64,000 nucleotides of DNA from Rhizobiaceae bacterium (GTDB taxonomy: Bacteria; Pseudomonadota; Alphaproteobacteria; Rhizobiales; Rhizobiaceae). The stretch covers positions 186,001 through 250,000 of the forward strand of contig JAEPQK010000006.1 in assembly GCA_017640615.1 (NCBI GenBank). The letters run 5' to 3'. Positions 25,641 to 33,724 of this stretch are shown in pieces (the stretch's first letter is position 1; every line of letters starts with the position of its first letter). The translations under genes and the position numbers were made by a program. The notes beneath the pieces were generated by a model. It was not told where the DNA came from, did no database searches, and saw nothing but the letters and a program-made list of their open reading frames with translations.

Positions 25641-26161
25641 CAGTGCTGACCTGTTCCGGAGCTGGGCGCATCGTCCTTGCCGCGCAGCGCTTCGATGGCG
25701 CAGAGCAGAAAGGCAAGTGCGGTGATTGCGAGGAGGACGGACATGCCCTGAGCGATCAGGCCTTTCGGCACACGCAGTTCCATCGTTACTTCATTGTAGG
25801 TGAGCAGCCGCTCGCCCTGCAGCCAGACGCGCCAGCAGATGAACGCCATCAATGCTGCGCCGAGCAATTGCCCTGCTGCCGTGCTTAGACGACGCAGGTC
25901 CGGCTTGAATGTGTCGGAAAGCACCGTCACGCTGATGTTTCCACGCCGGCGCACCATCAGCGGCAGCGCCGTGAACACGATCAGCCCCATTCCGATCTCG
26001 ATCATCTCGAAGCCGCCCATGAGCGGGTTGCGCAGGCCATAGCGCATGACGACGCCAACGAAGGTGACGGCCATCACGAAGGCCGCGATAAACCCCGAGA
26101 GCCAGCCGAGGCCCAGGCAGAATCGATCGAAGGAAGCAACGAGACGGTGCATCGCGCCCAC
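25640..26161 (-). CDS. TRAP transporter small permease (DctQ)
   Basis: 173 residues with four membrane segments. The conserved VMRYGLRNPLMGGFEMIEI region and the ALPLMVRRRGNISVTVL stretch are DctQ marks. Start at ATG 26161 or three codons downstream. It is separated from DctP by a strong hairpin and overlaps DctM by one base. The role is the membrane adaptor between binding protein and large permease. Confidence 0.88.
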   Translation of the reverse strand: MGAMHRLVASFDRFCLGLGWLSGFIAAFVMAVTFVGVVMRYGLRNPLMGGFEMIEIGMGLIVFTALPLMVRRRGNISVTVLSDTFKPDLRRLSTAAGQLLGAALMAFICWRVWLQGERLLTYNEVTMELRVPKGLIAQGMSVLLAITALAFLLCAIEALRGKDDAPSSGTGQH

Positions 26162-26171
26162 TTTGGGTAGG

Positions 26172-26191
26172 GGGCGTGCCGGAGCACGCCC
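26172..26191. terminator. Hairpin between dctP and dctQ
   Basis: GGGCGTGC (26172-26179), CGGA, GCACGCCC (26184-26191): eight perfect pairs extended by flanking G and C runs. On the minus transcript it is not followed by a T-run, so it may act as an mRNA-stabilising or attenuating structure after the binding-protein gene. Confidence 0.55.
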
Positions 26192-26200
26192 GCCCCCTTG

Positions 26201-27247
26201 TTATTGTGCCACGTTCACGATCTTGTCGGCGCGATATTGCTGCACCATCTCGCGGGCGTAGGCCAGGATTTCGCTGCCATCGAAGCCTTTTTCGCCGGCC
26301 TGTGCCAACCATTCAGCTTCGAGCGGCTCCAGAATCTTGCGGGCCTCTGCGACATCCTCGTCCGACAGGCTGAGGAATTCGACACCCTGCTCGTTCAGCT
26401 TGCCTTCGCCATAGGTGTCGCCGTTGGTCCAAGCGAACCCGGCCAAAAGGGCGATGGCGATGCCGGAGTGCTTTTCCACGGCGGCGCGCTGGTCGTCGGT
26501 CAGCTTGTCCCAGCTGGCCTGATTGAAGGCAACCCAGAACGTGTCGGTGTAAAGCCCGCCCGGTACCCGCGTGATGGAGGTGATGACGGGCGTGATGCCG
26601 AAGAACTCGATCGACTCCGAGGGGAAGGTGATGCCGTCGGCCACGCCGCGCGACATCGCCGTCTGTGCCTCGGTCGGCGGCAATTGCACCGGCGATGCGC
26701 CGAGCTCAGACATGATCCGCCCGGTGACGTTGCCACCCACGCGAATGGTTTTGCCCTCAAGATCAGCGAGCGTTTCGACCCGGCCCTTGGCCATGTTGAT
26801 GTTGGGATTGGAGTGGGTGAAGAGCCCGACCACATGCGCGCCTTCATGCTCGCCGTAGTCACCTCCGTATTTCTCGTAGGTCAGCCACGCAGCCGCGGAA
26901 CCGGCCCAGGGGTCTGGCGACATGAAGGGCAGGTCCATCACCTGGGTCATGGTGAAGCGGCCGGCATTGTGCCCGCTGACGCCGTAGCCCACATCGAAAG
27001 ACTGGTCGAGAAGCAGGTCGAACTGGGCTGGCGGCGGGCCGAGCGCGGAGGTCATCAGCTCGAAATTGAGCGACCCGCCGGTCTCTTTTTCAATGGCCGC
27101 GGCCCAGGGCTTGAGGATGCCTGCCACGATCAGATGATGCGGCGGCAGCCAGTTTCCGATGCGCAGCGTGGTGACTTCCTGTGCACATGCGGGCAGGGCC
27201 ATGACCCCCATCGCGGCGGCCATCAAGGCAGTTCTGAAATGTTTCAT
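26201..27247 (-). CDS. TRAP transporter substrate-binding protein (DctP)
   Basis: 348 residues. The signal peptide is cleaved near PACAQE (about 22). Landmarks are TLRIGNWLPPHH, the PWAAAIEKETGGSLNFEL block, GKTIRVGGNVTGRIM with the carboxylate-binding Arg, and FNQASWDKLTDDQRAAVEKH near the C-terminus. DctP proteins bind organic acids in the periplasm. The ligand is not decided by sequence, but a sugar acid or hydroxy acid is likely from the neighbouring dehydratase. Confidence 0.9.
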   Translation of the reverse strand: MKHFRTALMAAAMGVMALPACAQEVTTLRIGNWLPPHHLIVAGILKPWAAAIEKETGGSLNFELMTSALGPPPAQFDLLLDQSFDVGYGVSGHNAGRFTMTQVMDLPFMSPDPWAGSAAAWLTYEKYGGDYGEHEGAHVVGLFTHSNPNINMAKGRVETLADLEGKTIRVGGNVTGRIMSELGASPVQLPPTEAQTAMSRGVADGITFPSESIEFFGITPVITSITRVPGGLYTDTFWVAFNQASWDKLTDDQRAAVEKHSGIAIALLAGFAWTNGDTYGEGKLNEQGVEFLSLSDEDVAEARKILEPLEAEWLAQAGEKGFDGSEILAYAREMVQQYRADKIVNVAQ

Positions 27248-27277
27248 TCTGTTCCTCCCTTTGGTTTCCTCGTTCTA

Positions 27278-28159
27278 TCAGAGCGCGGATGGCGCGCTAA
27301 GCTTGAAGATTTCCAACGCATCGGCTTGCTCGCCCCCCCGAGCGCTGAGCAATCGGAACTGTTCGGCGGCCAGCGACGTGAACGGTACCGGTGATGCACA
27401 GGACCGTGCCAGATCGCGTACTGAATCGAGATCTTTCAGCATTGTATAGACGTGCCCGAGCGGCGGTTCGTGCTGAGCACCCACCATGCGCGGCACGAAC
27501 AGTTGCAGCGGCTTGCTGTCTGCGAAACCGCCGGCAAGTGCCTCAGGCAGCCGCGCGGCATCGACGCCGGCATTCGTGGCTAGCCTGGCCGCCTCGGCAA
27601 GTACGGCCATGGTGCAGCCCACAATCACCTGATTGCACAGCTTCGTTGTCTGCCCAGCGCCAACCGGCCCCATCAATGTGAAGCGTTGGGCCATGTCCAG
27701 CACGACCTTTTCGACGCGCTCGAATGCGACGGCTTCACCCCCGGCCATAATTGCCAGTGTGCCCGCTTCTGCACCGGGCACACCGCCGGATACGGGGGCG
27801 TCGATCCAGTGCATACCGGTTTGATCCCGCAACCGGGCGGCCATCTGCCGCGTCGCGTCCGGCTGGATTGAGGAAAAGTCGACCAGAATGGTGTCGCGCC
27901 GTGCGCCTTCGGCAACGCCGCCGGGGCCGAACACCGCAGCCTCCACCGCGGCGGTATCGGTCAGGCACATGAAGACGATATCGGAACGGCTGGCCAGATC
28001 GGCGGGCCCTTCGGCCAGATGCGCACCCTTGTCGACCAGGGGCTGCGCCTTGGATGCCGTTCGGTTCCACACGCTCAGGTCGTGACCGGCGGCAAGAAGC
28101 CGGGCCGACATGGGCGCGCCCATCAGGCCGGTGCCAATATAGCCGAGCTTCATTGTCAC
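27278..28159 (-). CDS. NAD(P)-dependent beta-hydroxyacid dehydrogenase (3-hydroxyisobutyrate / tartronate semialdehyde reductase family)
   Basis: Start at GTG 28159, behind GGAG at fair spacing and overlapping the dehydratase stop (GTGA); ATG 28153 is close by. 293 residues. N-terminal Rossmann motif GYIGTGLMGAPMSARLL, substrate motif VSGGVPGAEAGTLAIMAGG near 120 and the catalytic lysine in GAGQTTKLCNQVIVG near 170. The family oxidises or reduces short beta-hydroxyacids such as tartronate semialdehyde, L-threonate or 3-hydroxyisobutyrate. It is co-transcribed with an IlvD-type dehydratase and TRAP genes. Confidence 0.88.
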   Translation of the reverse strand: MTMKLGYIGTGLMGAPMSARLLAAGHDLSVWNRTASKAQPLVDKGAHLAEGPADLASRSDIVFMCLTDTAAVEAAVFGPGGVAEGARRDTILVDFSSIQPDATRQMAARLRDQTGMHWIDAPVSGGVPGAEAGTLAIMAGGEAVAFERVEKVVLDMAQRFTLMGPVGAGQTTKLCNQVIVGCTMAVLAEAARLATNAGVDAARLPEALAGGFADSKPLQLFVPRMVGAQHEPPLGHVYTMLKDLDSVRDLARSCASPVPFTSLAAEQFRLLSARGGEQADALEIFKLSAPSAL

Positions 28160-29880
28160 GTCCGGTCTCCTTCTGCGCGCCGGTGACCTGGCCATTTTGC
28201 GCCGCCGGGATGTGTTACCGCACCCTCGTGCGCCTGACCGACTGTGACGGCGTATTTGTAGAGCAGACCGGCCCGGTGCCTGGTCTTGGGCGCGGTCCAG
28301 CCGGCGCGGCGGGCTTTCAGTTCGTCGCCACTTACCTCGAGCGTGATCGTTGCCGCGTCGCCGTCAATGGTGATCCGGTCGCCGTCGCGCACCAGCCCCA
28401 TGGGTCCGCCTGTGGCCGCTTCCGGCGCGGCGTGGCCAATGCACATGCCGCGCGTTGCGCCGGAGAAACGTCCGTCGGTCAACAAAGCAACTTTCTCGCC
28501 CATGCCCTGACCATAGATAAGCGCCGTCAGGCCCAGCATTTCGCGCATACCCGGCCCGCCGACGGGTCCCTCGTTGCGCACGATTAGAACCTGTCCGGCC
28601 TCATAGTCGCGTGCATGGACCGCTACAACCGCGTCGTCCTCGGATTCGAACACGCGGGCAGTGCCTGAGAAGCGGCGCGACTTCAGTCCCGCGACCTTGA
28701 GCAGCGCGCCATCGGGGCACAGATTGCCCTTGAGCACTACAACCCCGCCCGACTTCATGATCGCATCGCTGACCGGGCGGATCACCTCGCCATCCGGGGC
28801 AGGGGCGTCGGCAACCTCCTCGGCCAGCGTGCGGTCGGTGACTGTCAGCGTATCGCCATGCATGAACCCATGGGCGATCAGCTCCTTGATGACCACATGT
28901 GCGCCGCCGATCTCGTAGACGTCTTTCGCGTGGTACTTCCCGCCCGGACGCAGGTTTCCGATGAAGGGTGTGCGCTGCAAAACCTCGGCCACATCATCCG
29001 CGGTGAAGCGTATCCCGGCTTCATGCGCGATTGCCGGAATATGCAGCGCCGTATTGGTCGATCCGCCTGTGGCGGCGACGATGGCGCAGGCATTTTCCAG
29101 TGCCTTGCGGGTGACGATGTCGCGCGGCAGGGGACCACCCTTTTCGATTATCTGCATGACGAGTGCGCCGGCGCGCTGGCCGACGCCCTTGCGCTCGGAA
29201 TAGACGCCCGGGATCATGGCCGAGTTGGGCACGGTCAGCCCTAGCGCCTCCGAAACCATGGCCATCGTGTTTGCGGTGAACTGCCCTGCGCAGGCGCCGA
29301 TGGTTGGCTTGCAGGCCTCCTCGATCTGGGTCAGCTCATCCTGCGTCATCGTGCCTGTCTGAACGGCGCCGACGGCCTCATATGCGTCGAGCACTGATAT
29401 ATCGCGTCCGGCGTGACGGCCGGGCAGGGCTGAGCCCCCATATACGAAGACCGACGGTACATTGCAGCGAACCATGCCCATGATCACGCCGGGCAGGGTC
29501 TTGTCGCAGCCGCCATAGCCAACCAGGCCGTCATATGCGTGGCCATGGACGACCGCTTCGATGCTGTCGGCAATAATCTCGCGGCTAACGAGGCTGAACT
29601 TCATCCCCTCGTGGTTCATGCCGATTCCGTCGGACACGGAGATGGTGGTGAATTCGCGCGGCGTGCCGCCCGCCATCTGCACGCCTTCCTTGGCGAATTC
29701 CACCTGAGCGTAATGGGTCATGTTGCAGGGGGTCGTTTCGCCCTTTTGGCTGACAACACCCACCATGGGCCGGGCAATGGCTTCGTCGTCCAGACCCATG
29801 GCCCGCATGAACGCGCGGTGCGGTGTCCGGTCGATCCCATCCGTCGTGATCCGCGATCGAAGTGGGTTCTTCTTCGCCAT
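28156..29880 (-). CDS. IlvD/Edd family dehydratase (dihydroxy-acid or sugar-acid dehydratase)
   Basis: 574 residues from ATG 29880 (MAKKNPLRSR). Iron-sulfur and active-site motifs are present: TPCNMTHYAQ near 48, GYGGCDKTLPG near 120 and GACAGQFTANTMAM near 195. The C-terminal half has the swivelling domain with ALLTDGRFSGATRG. Biosynthetic IlvD enzymes convert 2,3-dihydroxy acids to 2-keto acids for branched-chain amino acids. Paralogues dehydrate aldonates such as xylonate, arabinonate or gluconate. Heading a TRAP operon next to a MarR regulator favours a catabolic aldonate dehydratase over the biosynthetic enzyme, by inference. Confidence 0.83.
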   Translation of the reverse strand: MAKKNPLRSRITTDGIDRTPHRAFMRAMGLDDEAIARPMVGVVSQKGETTPCNMTHYAQVEFAKEGVQMAGGTPREFTTISVSDGIGMNHEGMKFSLVSREIIADSIEAVVHGHAYDGLVGYGGCDKTLPGVIMGMVRCNVPSVFVYGGSALPGRHAGRDISVLDAYEAVGAVQTGTMTQDELTQIEEACKPTIGACAGQFTANTMAMVSEALGLTVPNSAMIPGVYSERKGVGQRAGALVMQIIEKGGPLPRDIVTRKALENACAIVAATGGSTNTALHIPAIAHEAGIRFTADDVAEVLQRTPFIGNLRPGGKYHAKDVYEIGGAHVVIKELIAHGFMHGDTLTVTDRTLAEEVADAPAPDGEVIRPVSDAIMKSGGVVVLKGNLCPDGALLKVAGLKSRRFSGTARVFESEDDAVVAVHARDYEAGQVLIVRNEGPVGGPGMREMLGLTALIYGQGMGEKVALLTDGRFSGATRGMCIGHAAPEAATGGPMGLVRDGDRITIDGDAATITLEVSGDELKARRAGWTAPKTRHRAGLLYKYAVTVGQAHEGAVTHPGGAKWPGHRRAEGDRT

Positions 29881-29889
29881 CTCGCCCCC

Positions 29890-29916
29890 GAAATTATTCT
29901 TAAAGCAGAATGTTTC
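29890..29916. promoter_or_regulatory. Imperfect palindrome in the divergent dehydratase/isomerase promoter
   Basis: GAAATT-ATTCT-TAAAGC-AGAAT-GTTTC: ATTCT/AGAAT are perfect arms and GAAA/TTTC extend them with one unpaired base. It starts 10 bases before the dehydratase ATG and lies in the 98-base divergent gap, where a MarR dimer would be expected to bind. Confidence 0.35.
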
Positions 29917-29978
29917 AGCTTGAACCAAATCACCTTTTGCCGTTTGCTGTCAACGAGGGATTTCAGGGAAGCGGTAGA

Positions 29979-30761
29979 ATGCGGCTGATCGCAAATATCT
30001 CGATGTTGTTCACCGAATTGCCGCTGGCCGAACGGCTGGAAGCTGCGCATTCCGCGGGGTTCCGGGGTGTGGAAATCCAGTTCCCCGAGGATGCGGATAT
30101 CGATCCGCTGCGCGCTGCAGTGGAACGGGCTGGCATCGACATCGTGCTGATCAATGTGCCGCGCGGGCCGGGAGATGCGGTCGGACTGGCGGCGTTGCCG
30201 GGCGAAGAGGCAGCATTTCGCTCGGCGGTCGCGCAATGCGCCGCCCAAGCAAGGCGGCTCGCGGTGGGCAAGGTCAATGTGCTGGCGGGACGCCCGCCGT
30301 CCGGTGCCGACCCGGCCACTTGCCGGGCCGTATTGAAGGACAACCTGATCCATGCCGCCGACCAGATGGCGCAGATCGGCGTTCGGGTGATGGTGGAGCC
30401 GGTAAACCGCATCGACGTACCCGGCTTTTTCCTCAGCGGGCTTGCGCCGACCCTGGAGTTGCTCGAGGAAATCGGGCACCCAAATCTCGCCCTGCAATTC
30501 GACCTCTATCACATGGCGATCACCGAGCCGGACCTCGGGGCGGCGATAATGCAGGCGGGCCGTTGGATCGGCCATGTCCAATTTGCAGATACGCCGGGAC
30601 GGCACGAGCCGGGTAGCGGCCACGTGGATTTCGCGGCGGCCATCAGGGCATTACGTGGGGTTGGATATGATGGCGAACTGTCGGCGGAATACCGTCCCGC
30701 CGGCACAACCGGGGAGGGACTAAGCTGGATGGCAACGTTCGAAAGGATGATGGTGGCATGA
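29979..30761 (+). CDS. Hydroxypyruvate isomerase family TIM-barrel protein
   Basis: 260 residues from ATG 29979, behind AGGGAA. It begins with NISMLFTELPLAERLEAAHS, typical of Hyi and of the 2-oxo-tetronate isomerases (OtnI). Metal-binding acids are visible in VMVEPVNRID near 138 and in the C-terminal HEPGSGHVDF block, with QFDLYHMAI in between. Such enzymes isomerise short 2-oxo or hydroxy acids. Divergent from an IlvD-type dehydratase and overlapping a hydratase, it probably belongs to one catabolic route with them. The substrate is unknown. Confidence 0.83.
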   Translation: MRLIANISMLFTELPLAERLEAAHSAGFRGVEIQFPEDADIDPLRAAVERAGIDIVLINVPRGPGDAVGLAALPGEEAAFRSAVAQCAAQARRLAVGKVNVLAGRPPSGADPATCRAVLKDNLIHAADQMAQIGVRVMVEPVNRIDVPGFFLSGLAPTLELLEEIGHPNLALQFDLYHMAITEPDLGAAIMQAGRWIGHVQFADTPGRHEPGSGHVDFAAAIRALRGVGYDGELSAEYRPAGTTGEGLSWMATFERMMVA

Positions 30762-31543
30762 GTGAAAGGCAGCCGATTGCAGAGCGAATAGCGCGCGACA
30801 TGTTGGATGGCGCGCCCTTCGAGCCCTATTCCAGCGAGCTGCCACGGTCGCTCGAGGCAGCGTATCTGTTGCAGGACGAAGTGGCTGCGCGGCTGGCCGA
30901 CAGCGGGGCGCGTGGCCCGGTCGCCGGCTGGAAAATGGCGGCAAACTCACAGGCCCTGCTCGAACGCTTCGGCCTGAAGGAACCCGTTTCGGGCCGCATC
31001 TTCGCCGACCAGATCCACGAAGCTACGCCTGTTTTGAAAGCGTCGGACTATTCCGAATTTGCATTCGAGCCCGAAATCGCAGCGATCATGGGGCGCACAC
31101 TTGGCCCCCGGGATGCCCCATTCACGGCCGATCAGGTAGCCGAAGCCATTGTGCGGTTCATTCCGGCGATCGAACTTCTCGACATGCGCCAGACCAACAT
31201 GGCAGCGGTGCATATTCCAGATGCGGTGGCGCAGAACATCTCAAATGTCGGGGCAGTGCGCGGCGGTCCCGGTGTGATGCCCCATGAGCTAGACCTGGCA
31301 AGCGTCCGCACGGTGCTGCGTGTCAACGGCGAGATTGTCCACGATGTCACGGGCGCTGCGCCTCAGCCGCCTGTCGAGGCGGTCACCTGGCTGGCCAACC
31401 ATCTCTCTGCCCGGGGCCTGTCGCTCGCTGCCGGCCAGATTGTCATGTGCGGCACCCACAGCCCGATCTGGTACCATCAAGGCAGGGGCGAAATTCGCGT
31501 CGAAATGTCGGGTCTGGGCAGCGTTGCGTTAGTGATCGAATAA
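30758..31543 (+). CDS. 2-keto-4-pentenoate hydratase family protein (MhpD-like, FAH superfamily)
   Basis: 261 residues; ATG 30758 overlaps the isomerase stop. The divalent-metal motif FEPEIAAIMG is near 106. The ELLDMRQTN and AQNISNVGAVRGGPG segments and a C-terminal GQIVMCGTHSPIW block match the MhpD/DmpH family. Members add water to 2-oxopent-4-enoate or decarboxylate oxalocrotonate. Fumarylacetoacetate-hydrolase relatives also dehydrate 2-keto-3-deoxy aldonates, which would fit an aldonate dehydratase next door. No ring-cleavage genes are nearby, so an aromatic pathway is less likely. Confidence 0.82.
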   Translation: MSERQPIAERIARDMLDGAPFEPYSSELPRSLEAAYLLQDEVAARLADSGARGPVAGWKMAANSQALLERFGLKEPVSGRIFADQIHEATPVLKASDYSEFAFEPEIAAIMGRTLGPRDAPFTADQVAEAIVRFIPAIELLDMRQTNMAAVHIPDAVAQNISNVGAVRGGPGVMPHELDLASVRTVLRVNGEIVHDVTGAAPQPPVEAVTWLANHLSARGLSLAAGQIVMCGTHSPIWYHQGRGEIRVEMSGLGSVALVIE

Positions 31544-31661
31544 GAGTGTCGGAGTTTATCGCAGTCGCCGGTAGCGAAAGCACCCTAATAGATGTAGAGC
31601 CACGCTTAACGTCACACGGCAGGGCGTTTGACGTTTCAGCAAGGTGAAACGAGCTATCTTG

Positions 31662-32651
31662 ATGACTTACGGCGAGCGCATATTCGCCATCGCGCCGATG
31701 ATGGACTGGACGGACCGGCATTGCCGGTTCCTGCACCGCCAGTTTTCCAAGAGCGCACTGCTATACACCGAGATGGTGGTGGCCGATGCCGTGATCCACG
31801 GCCCACGCGAGCGGCTGCTCGGCTTCGATGCCGTAGAACATCCGGTTGCGCTGCAGCTTGGCGGGTCCGATCCAGACAAGCTGGCGGAGGCCGCCGCGAT
31901 CGCGGTCGACTTTGGCTACGACGAGATCAATCTCAATGTCGGTTGCCCGTCCGACAGGGTTCAGTCCGGCACGTTTGGCGCTTGTCTGATGCGTGAGCCG
32001 GAGCTCGTTGCGCGCTGCGTGGCGGCCATGAAGGCGCGTGTCGGCGTGCCCGTTACCGTCAAGTGCCGGCTTGGCGTTGACGACCAGGACATCGAGACCG
32101 CGCTCGACAGTCTTGCCGACGCCGTGTTCGCCGCCGGCTCAGACGCGCTTTGGGTGCATGCGCGCAAAGCCTGGCTGCAGGGATTGAGCCCGGCGGAAAA
32201 CCGGACTGTACCCCCGCTCGACTACGAACGCGTCTACAGATTGAAGGAGCGCTTGCCGCAGCGCTTCATCGGCATCAATGGCGGCATCGAGACGTCGGCG
32301 GAGGTAAGCGCGCATCTTGAGAGAACCGATGGCGTAATGATGGGGCGCGCGGCTTACCACCGACCCTTCGTGCTGGCCGAGGTCGAGGCCGAATTGACCG
32401 GCAATCCGCAATTCGACGATTGGGCCCTGATTGTCGAAACCATGGCTGACTACGCCGGCCGCCATATCGCATCCGGCGGCAGGCTTGCGCATGTGACGCG
32501 GCACATGGTCGGGCTTTTTCAGGGATTTCCGGGTGCACGCCGTTATCGACAGATATTGTCGATTGAGGCGACCAAACCCGGTGCCGCCGCCGATGTTCTG
32601 TTTAAGGCATTTGAGGCGGTCGACACGGCTTCCGAACGCCGTGCCGCCTGA
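31662..32651 (+). CDS. dusA: tRNA-dihydrouridine synthase A
   Basis: 329 residues from ATG 31662; GTG 31644, six codons upstream, is also possible. FMN-binding TIM barrel with IAPMMDWTDRHCRFLHRQF at the start, LNVGCPSDRVQSGTFGACLM near 93 with the catalytic cysteine, HARKAWLQGLSPAENRTVPP near 168 and NGGIE near 207. DusA reduces U20/U20a of tRNA. The SPAENRTVPPLDY segment separates DusA from DusB and DusC. Ordinary housekeeping gene. It ends 7 bases before the paired terminator region. Confidence 0.93.
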   Translation: MTYGERIFAIAPMMDWTDRHCRFLHRQFSKSALLYTEMVVADAVIHGPRERLLGFDAVEHPVALQLGGSDPDKLAEAAAIAVDFGYDEINLNVGCPSDRVQSGTFGACLMREPELVARCVAAMKARVGVPVTVKCRLGVDDQDIETALDSLADAVFAAGSDALWVHARKAWLQGLSPAENRTVPPLDYERVYRLKERLPQRFIGINGGIETSAEVSAHLERTDGVMMGRAAYHRPFVLAEVEAELTGNPQFDDWALIVETMADYAGRHIASGGRLAHVTRHMVGLFQGFPGARRYRQILSIEATKPGAAADVLFKAFEAVDTASERRAA

Positions 32652-32657
32652 AGAGTC

Positions 32658-32690
32658 AAAAAGAAAAGGGGCGGCTCGAATGGCCACCCC
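32658..32690. terminator. Strong terminator reading on the minus strand, also usable for dusA
   Basis: Minus-strand order: GGGGTGGC (32690-32683), 7-base loop, GCCGCCCC (32675-32668), then TTTTCTTTTT (32667-32658). Eight pairs with one G-U and a long T-run make a canonical intrinsic terminator for a minus transcript. On the plus strand it is followed only by TTTACG, so it may also end dusA. Confidence 0.7.
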
Positions 32691-32790
32691 TTTACGCCTC
32701 ATACCTGCAAAACTCATGGAACTCGAGACTGCGGCCTCTTTTGAGGCTCGCGAACTACCAACGAGTTCACCACGCGAATGTTGCTGAATT
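32658..32790 (-). ncRNA. Candidate small RNA between dusA and tauE
   Basis: The strong minus-strand terminator has no protein gene to serve: the flanking genes both run on +. Upstream of it on the minus strand are two more hairpins: GCCTC-AAAA-GAGGC (32747-32734) and GAACT-CGTTGGT-AGTTC (32768-32752), the latter closed by outer GCG pairs. Three stem-loops ending in a terminator is typical bacterial sRNA architecture, about 110-130 bases. I do not recognise the family and see no good promoter, so the 5' end is a guess. A 19-codon frame inside it looks unimportant. Confidence 0.4.
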
Positions 32791-32894
32791 TTGACGCGCG
32801 CGTGCACGGCTGAGCCAGATGCACGGAATCGCTTTCCTGCGGCTTGTGTTTCGCAGCCGACCGCATAGGAATTCGGCGGCGGAAGGGAGTGCGC

Positions 32895-33722
32895 ATGTTT
32901 GGCGGTTTGCCGGTTGAAGAGTTGGCGGTGTTTGCGCTCGCGCTTGCTGCGGCTGGTGTGCTGTCGGGGTTGCTCGCCGGTATTCTGGGCATTGGCGGTG
33001 GCGCCGTTCTGGTGCCGGTCTTCTATCAGGTGTTCGGCCTTTTGGGCGTCGACGAGGCAGTGCGCATGCATCTGTCTGTCGGTTCGTCTCTGGCGATCAT
33101 TGTGCCCACATCGCTGCGCTCCTTTTCCGGCCATTATGCGCGCGGCGCGGTCGATATGGCGCTGCTGCGCAGTTACGTGTTTGCCGTACCGACAGGGGTC
33201 GTACTCGCCGCCCTGACGGCCGCCTATATCTCGAGCGCCGGCCTTCGCATCATTTTCGCTGTCGTTGTCCTGATTATCGGCCTGCGCATGCTGTTCGACC
33301 GCGAGCACTGGCGGCTCGGTACGGAAGTGCCGGGAAATCCCGTTCGGTCCATCGTCGGGATGTTGACCGGTTTTCTTTCCACGCTGATGGGCATTGGCGG
33401 CGGAGTGATGAACAACACCTTCATGTCGCTTTACGGCCGGCCAATCCATGAATCGGTTGCCACGTCATCGGGCGTTGGTGTGTTGATCGCGATACCGGGA
33501 ACGGTCGGCTATGTGTGGGCGGGCTGGAATAACCCGCTGCTGCCGGTGGCCTCGACCGGCTTTGTCAACTGGATCGCGGTGGCGCTGGTCATTCCAATCA
33601 CGATCGCGGTTGCGCCATATGGCGTGCGCATCGCACATGCGCTCAAGAAGCGTCAGCTCGAACTTGCGTTCGGCGCCTTCTGCATGATCGTGTCGGCGCG
33701 CTTCTTCGCCAGCCTGCTGTAA
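32895..33722 (+). CDS. TauE/SafE family membrane protein (sulfite/organosulfur exporter type)
   Basis: 275 residues from ATG 32895, behind GGAAGGGAG. About eight membrane segments in two repeats. The first repeat has LSGLLAGILGIGGGAVLVPV and the second LTGFLSTLMGIGGGVMNNTF, the two glycine-rich motifs of this family. The family includes TauE and SafE, thought to move sulfite, sulfoacetate or similar anions. There are no sulfur genes next door, so the substrate stays open. The retropepsin-like gene converges on it with only 2 bases between. Confidence 0.85.
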   Translation: MFGGLPVEELAVFALALAAAGVLSGLLAGILGIGGGAVLVPVFYQVFGLLGVDEAVRMHLSVGSSLAIIVPTSLRSFSGHYARGAVDMALLRSYVFAVPTGVVLAALTAAYISSAGLRIIFAVVVLIIGLRMLFDREHWRLGTEVPGNPVRSIVGMLTGFLSTLMGIGGGVMNNTFMSLYGRPIHESVATSSGVGVLIAIPGTVGYVWAGWNNPLLPVASTGFVNWIAVALVIPITIAVAPYGVRIAHALKKRQLELAFGAFCMIVSARFFASLL

Positions 33723-33724
33723 CC

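Noticed and set aside
31662..32651. dusA as a prophage attachment site
   Set aside because: dusA is a known target in other bacteria, but the gene is intact at both ends here and no phage genes are adjacent.
32139..33449. Minus-strand frame of about 430 codons spanning dusA end, the intergenic gap and tauE
   Set aside because: Low-complexity composition and antisense to two real genes. The gap part is better explained by RNA structure.
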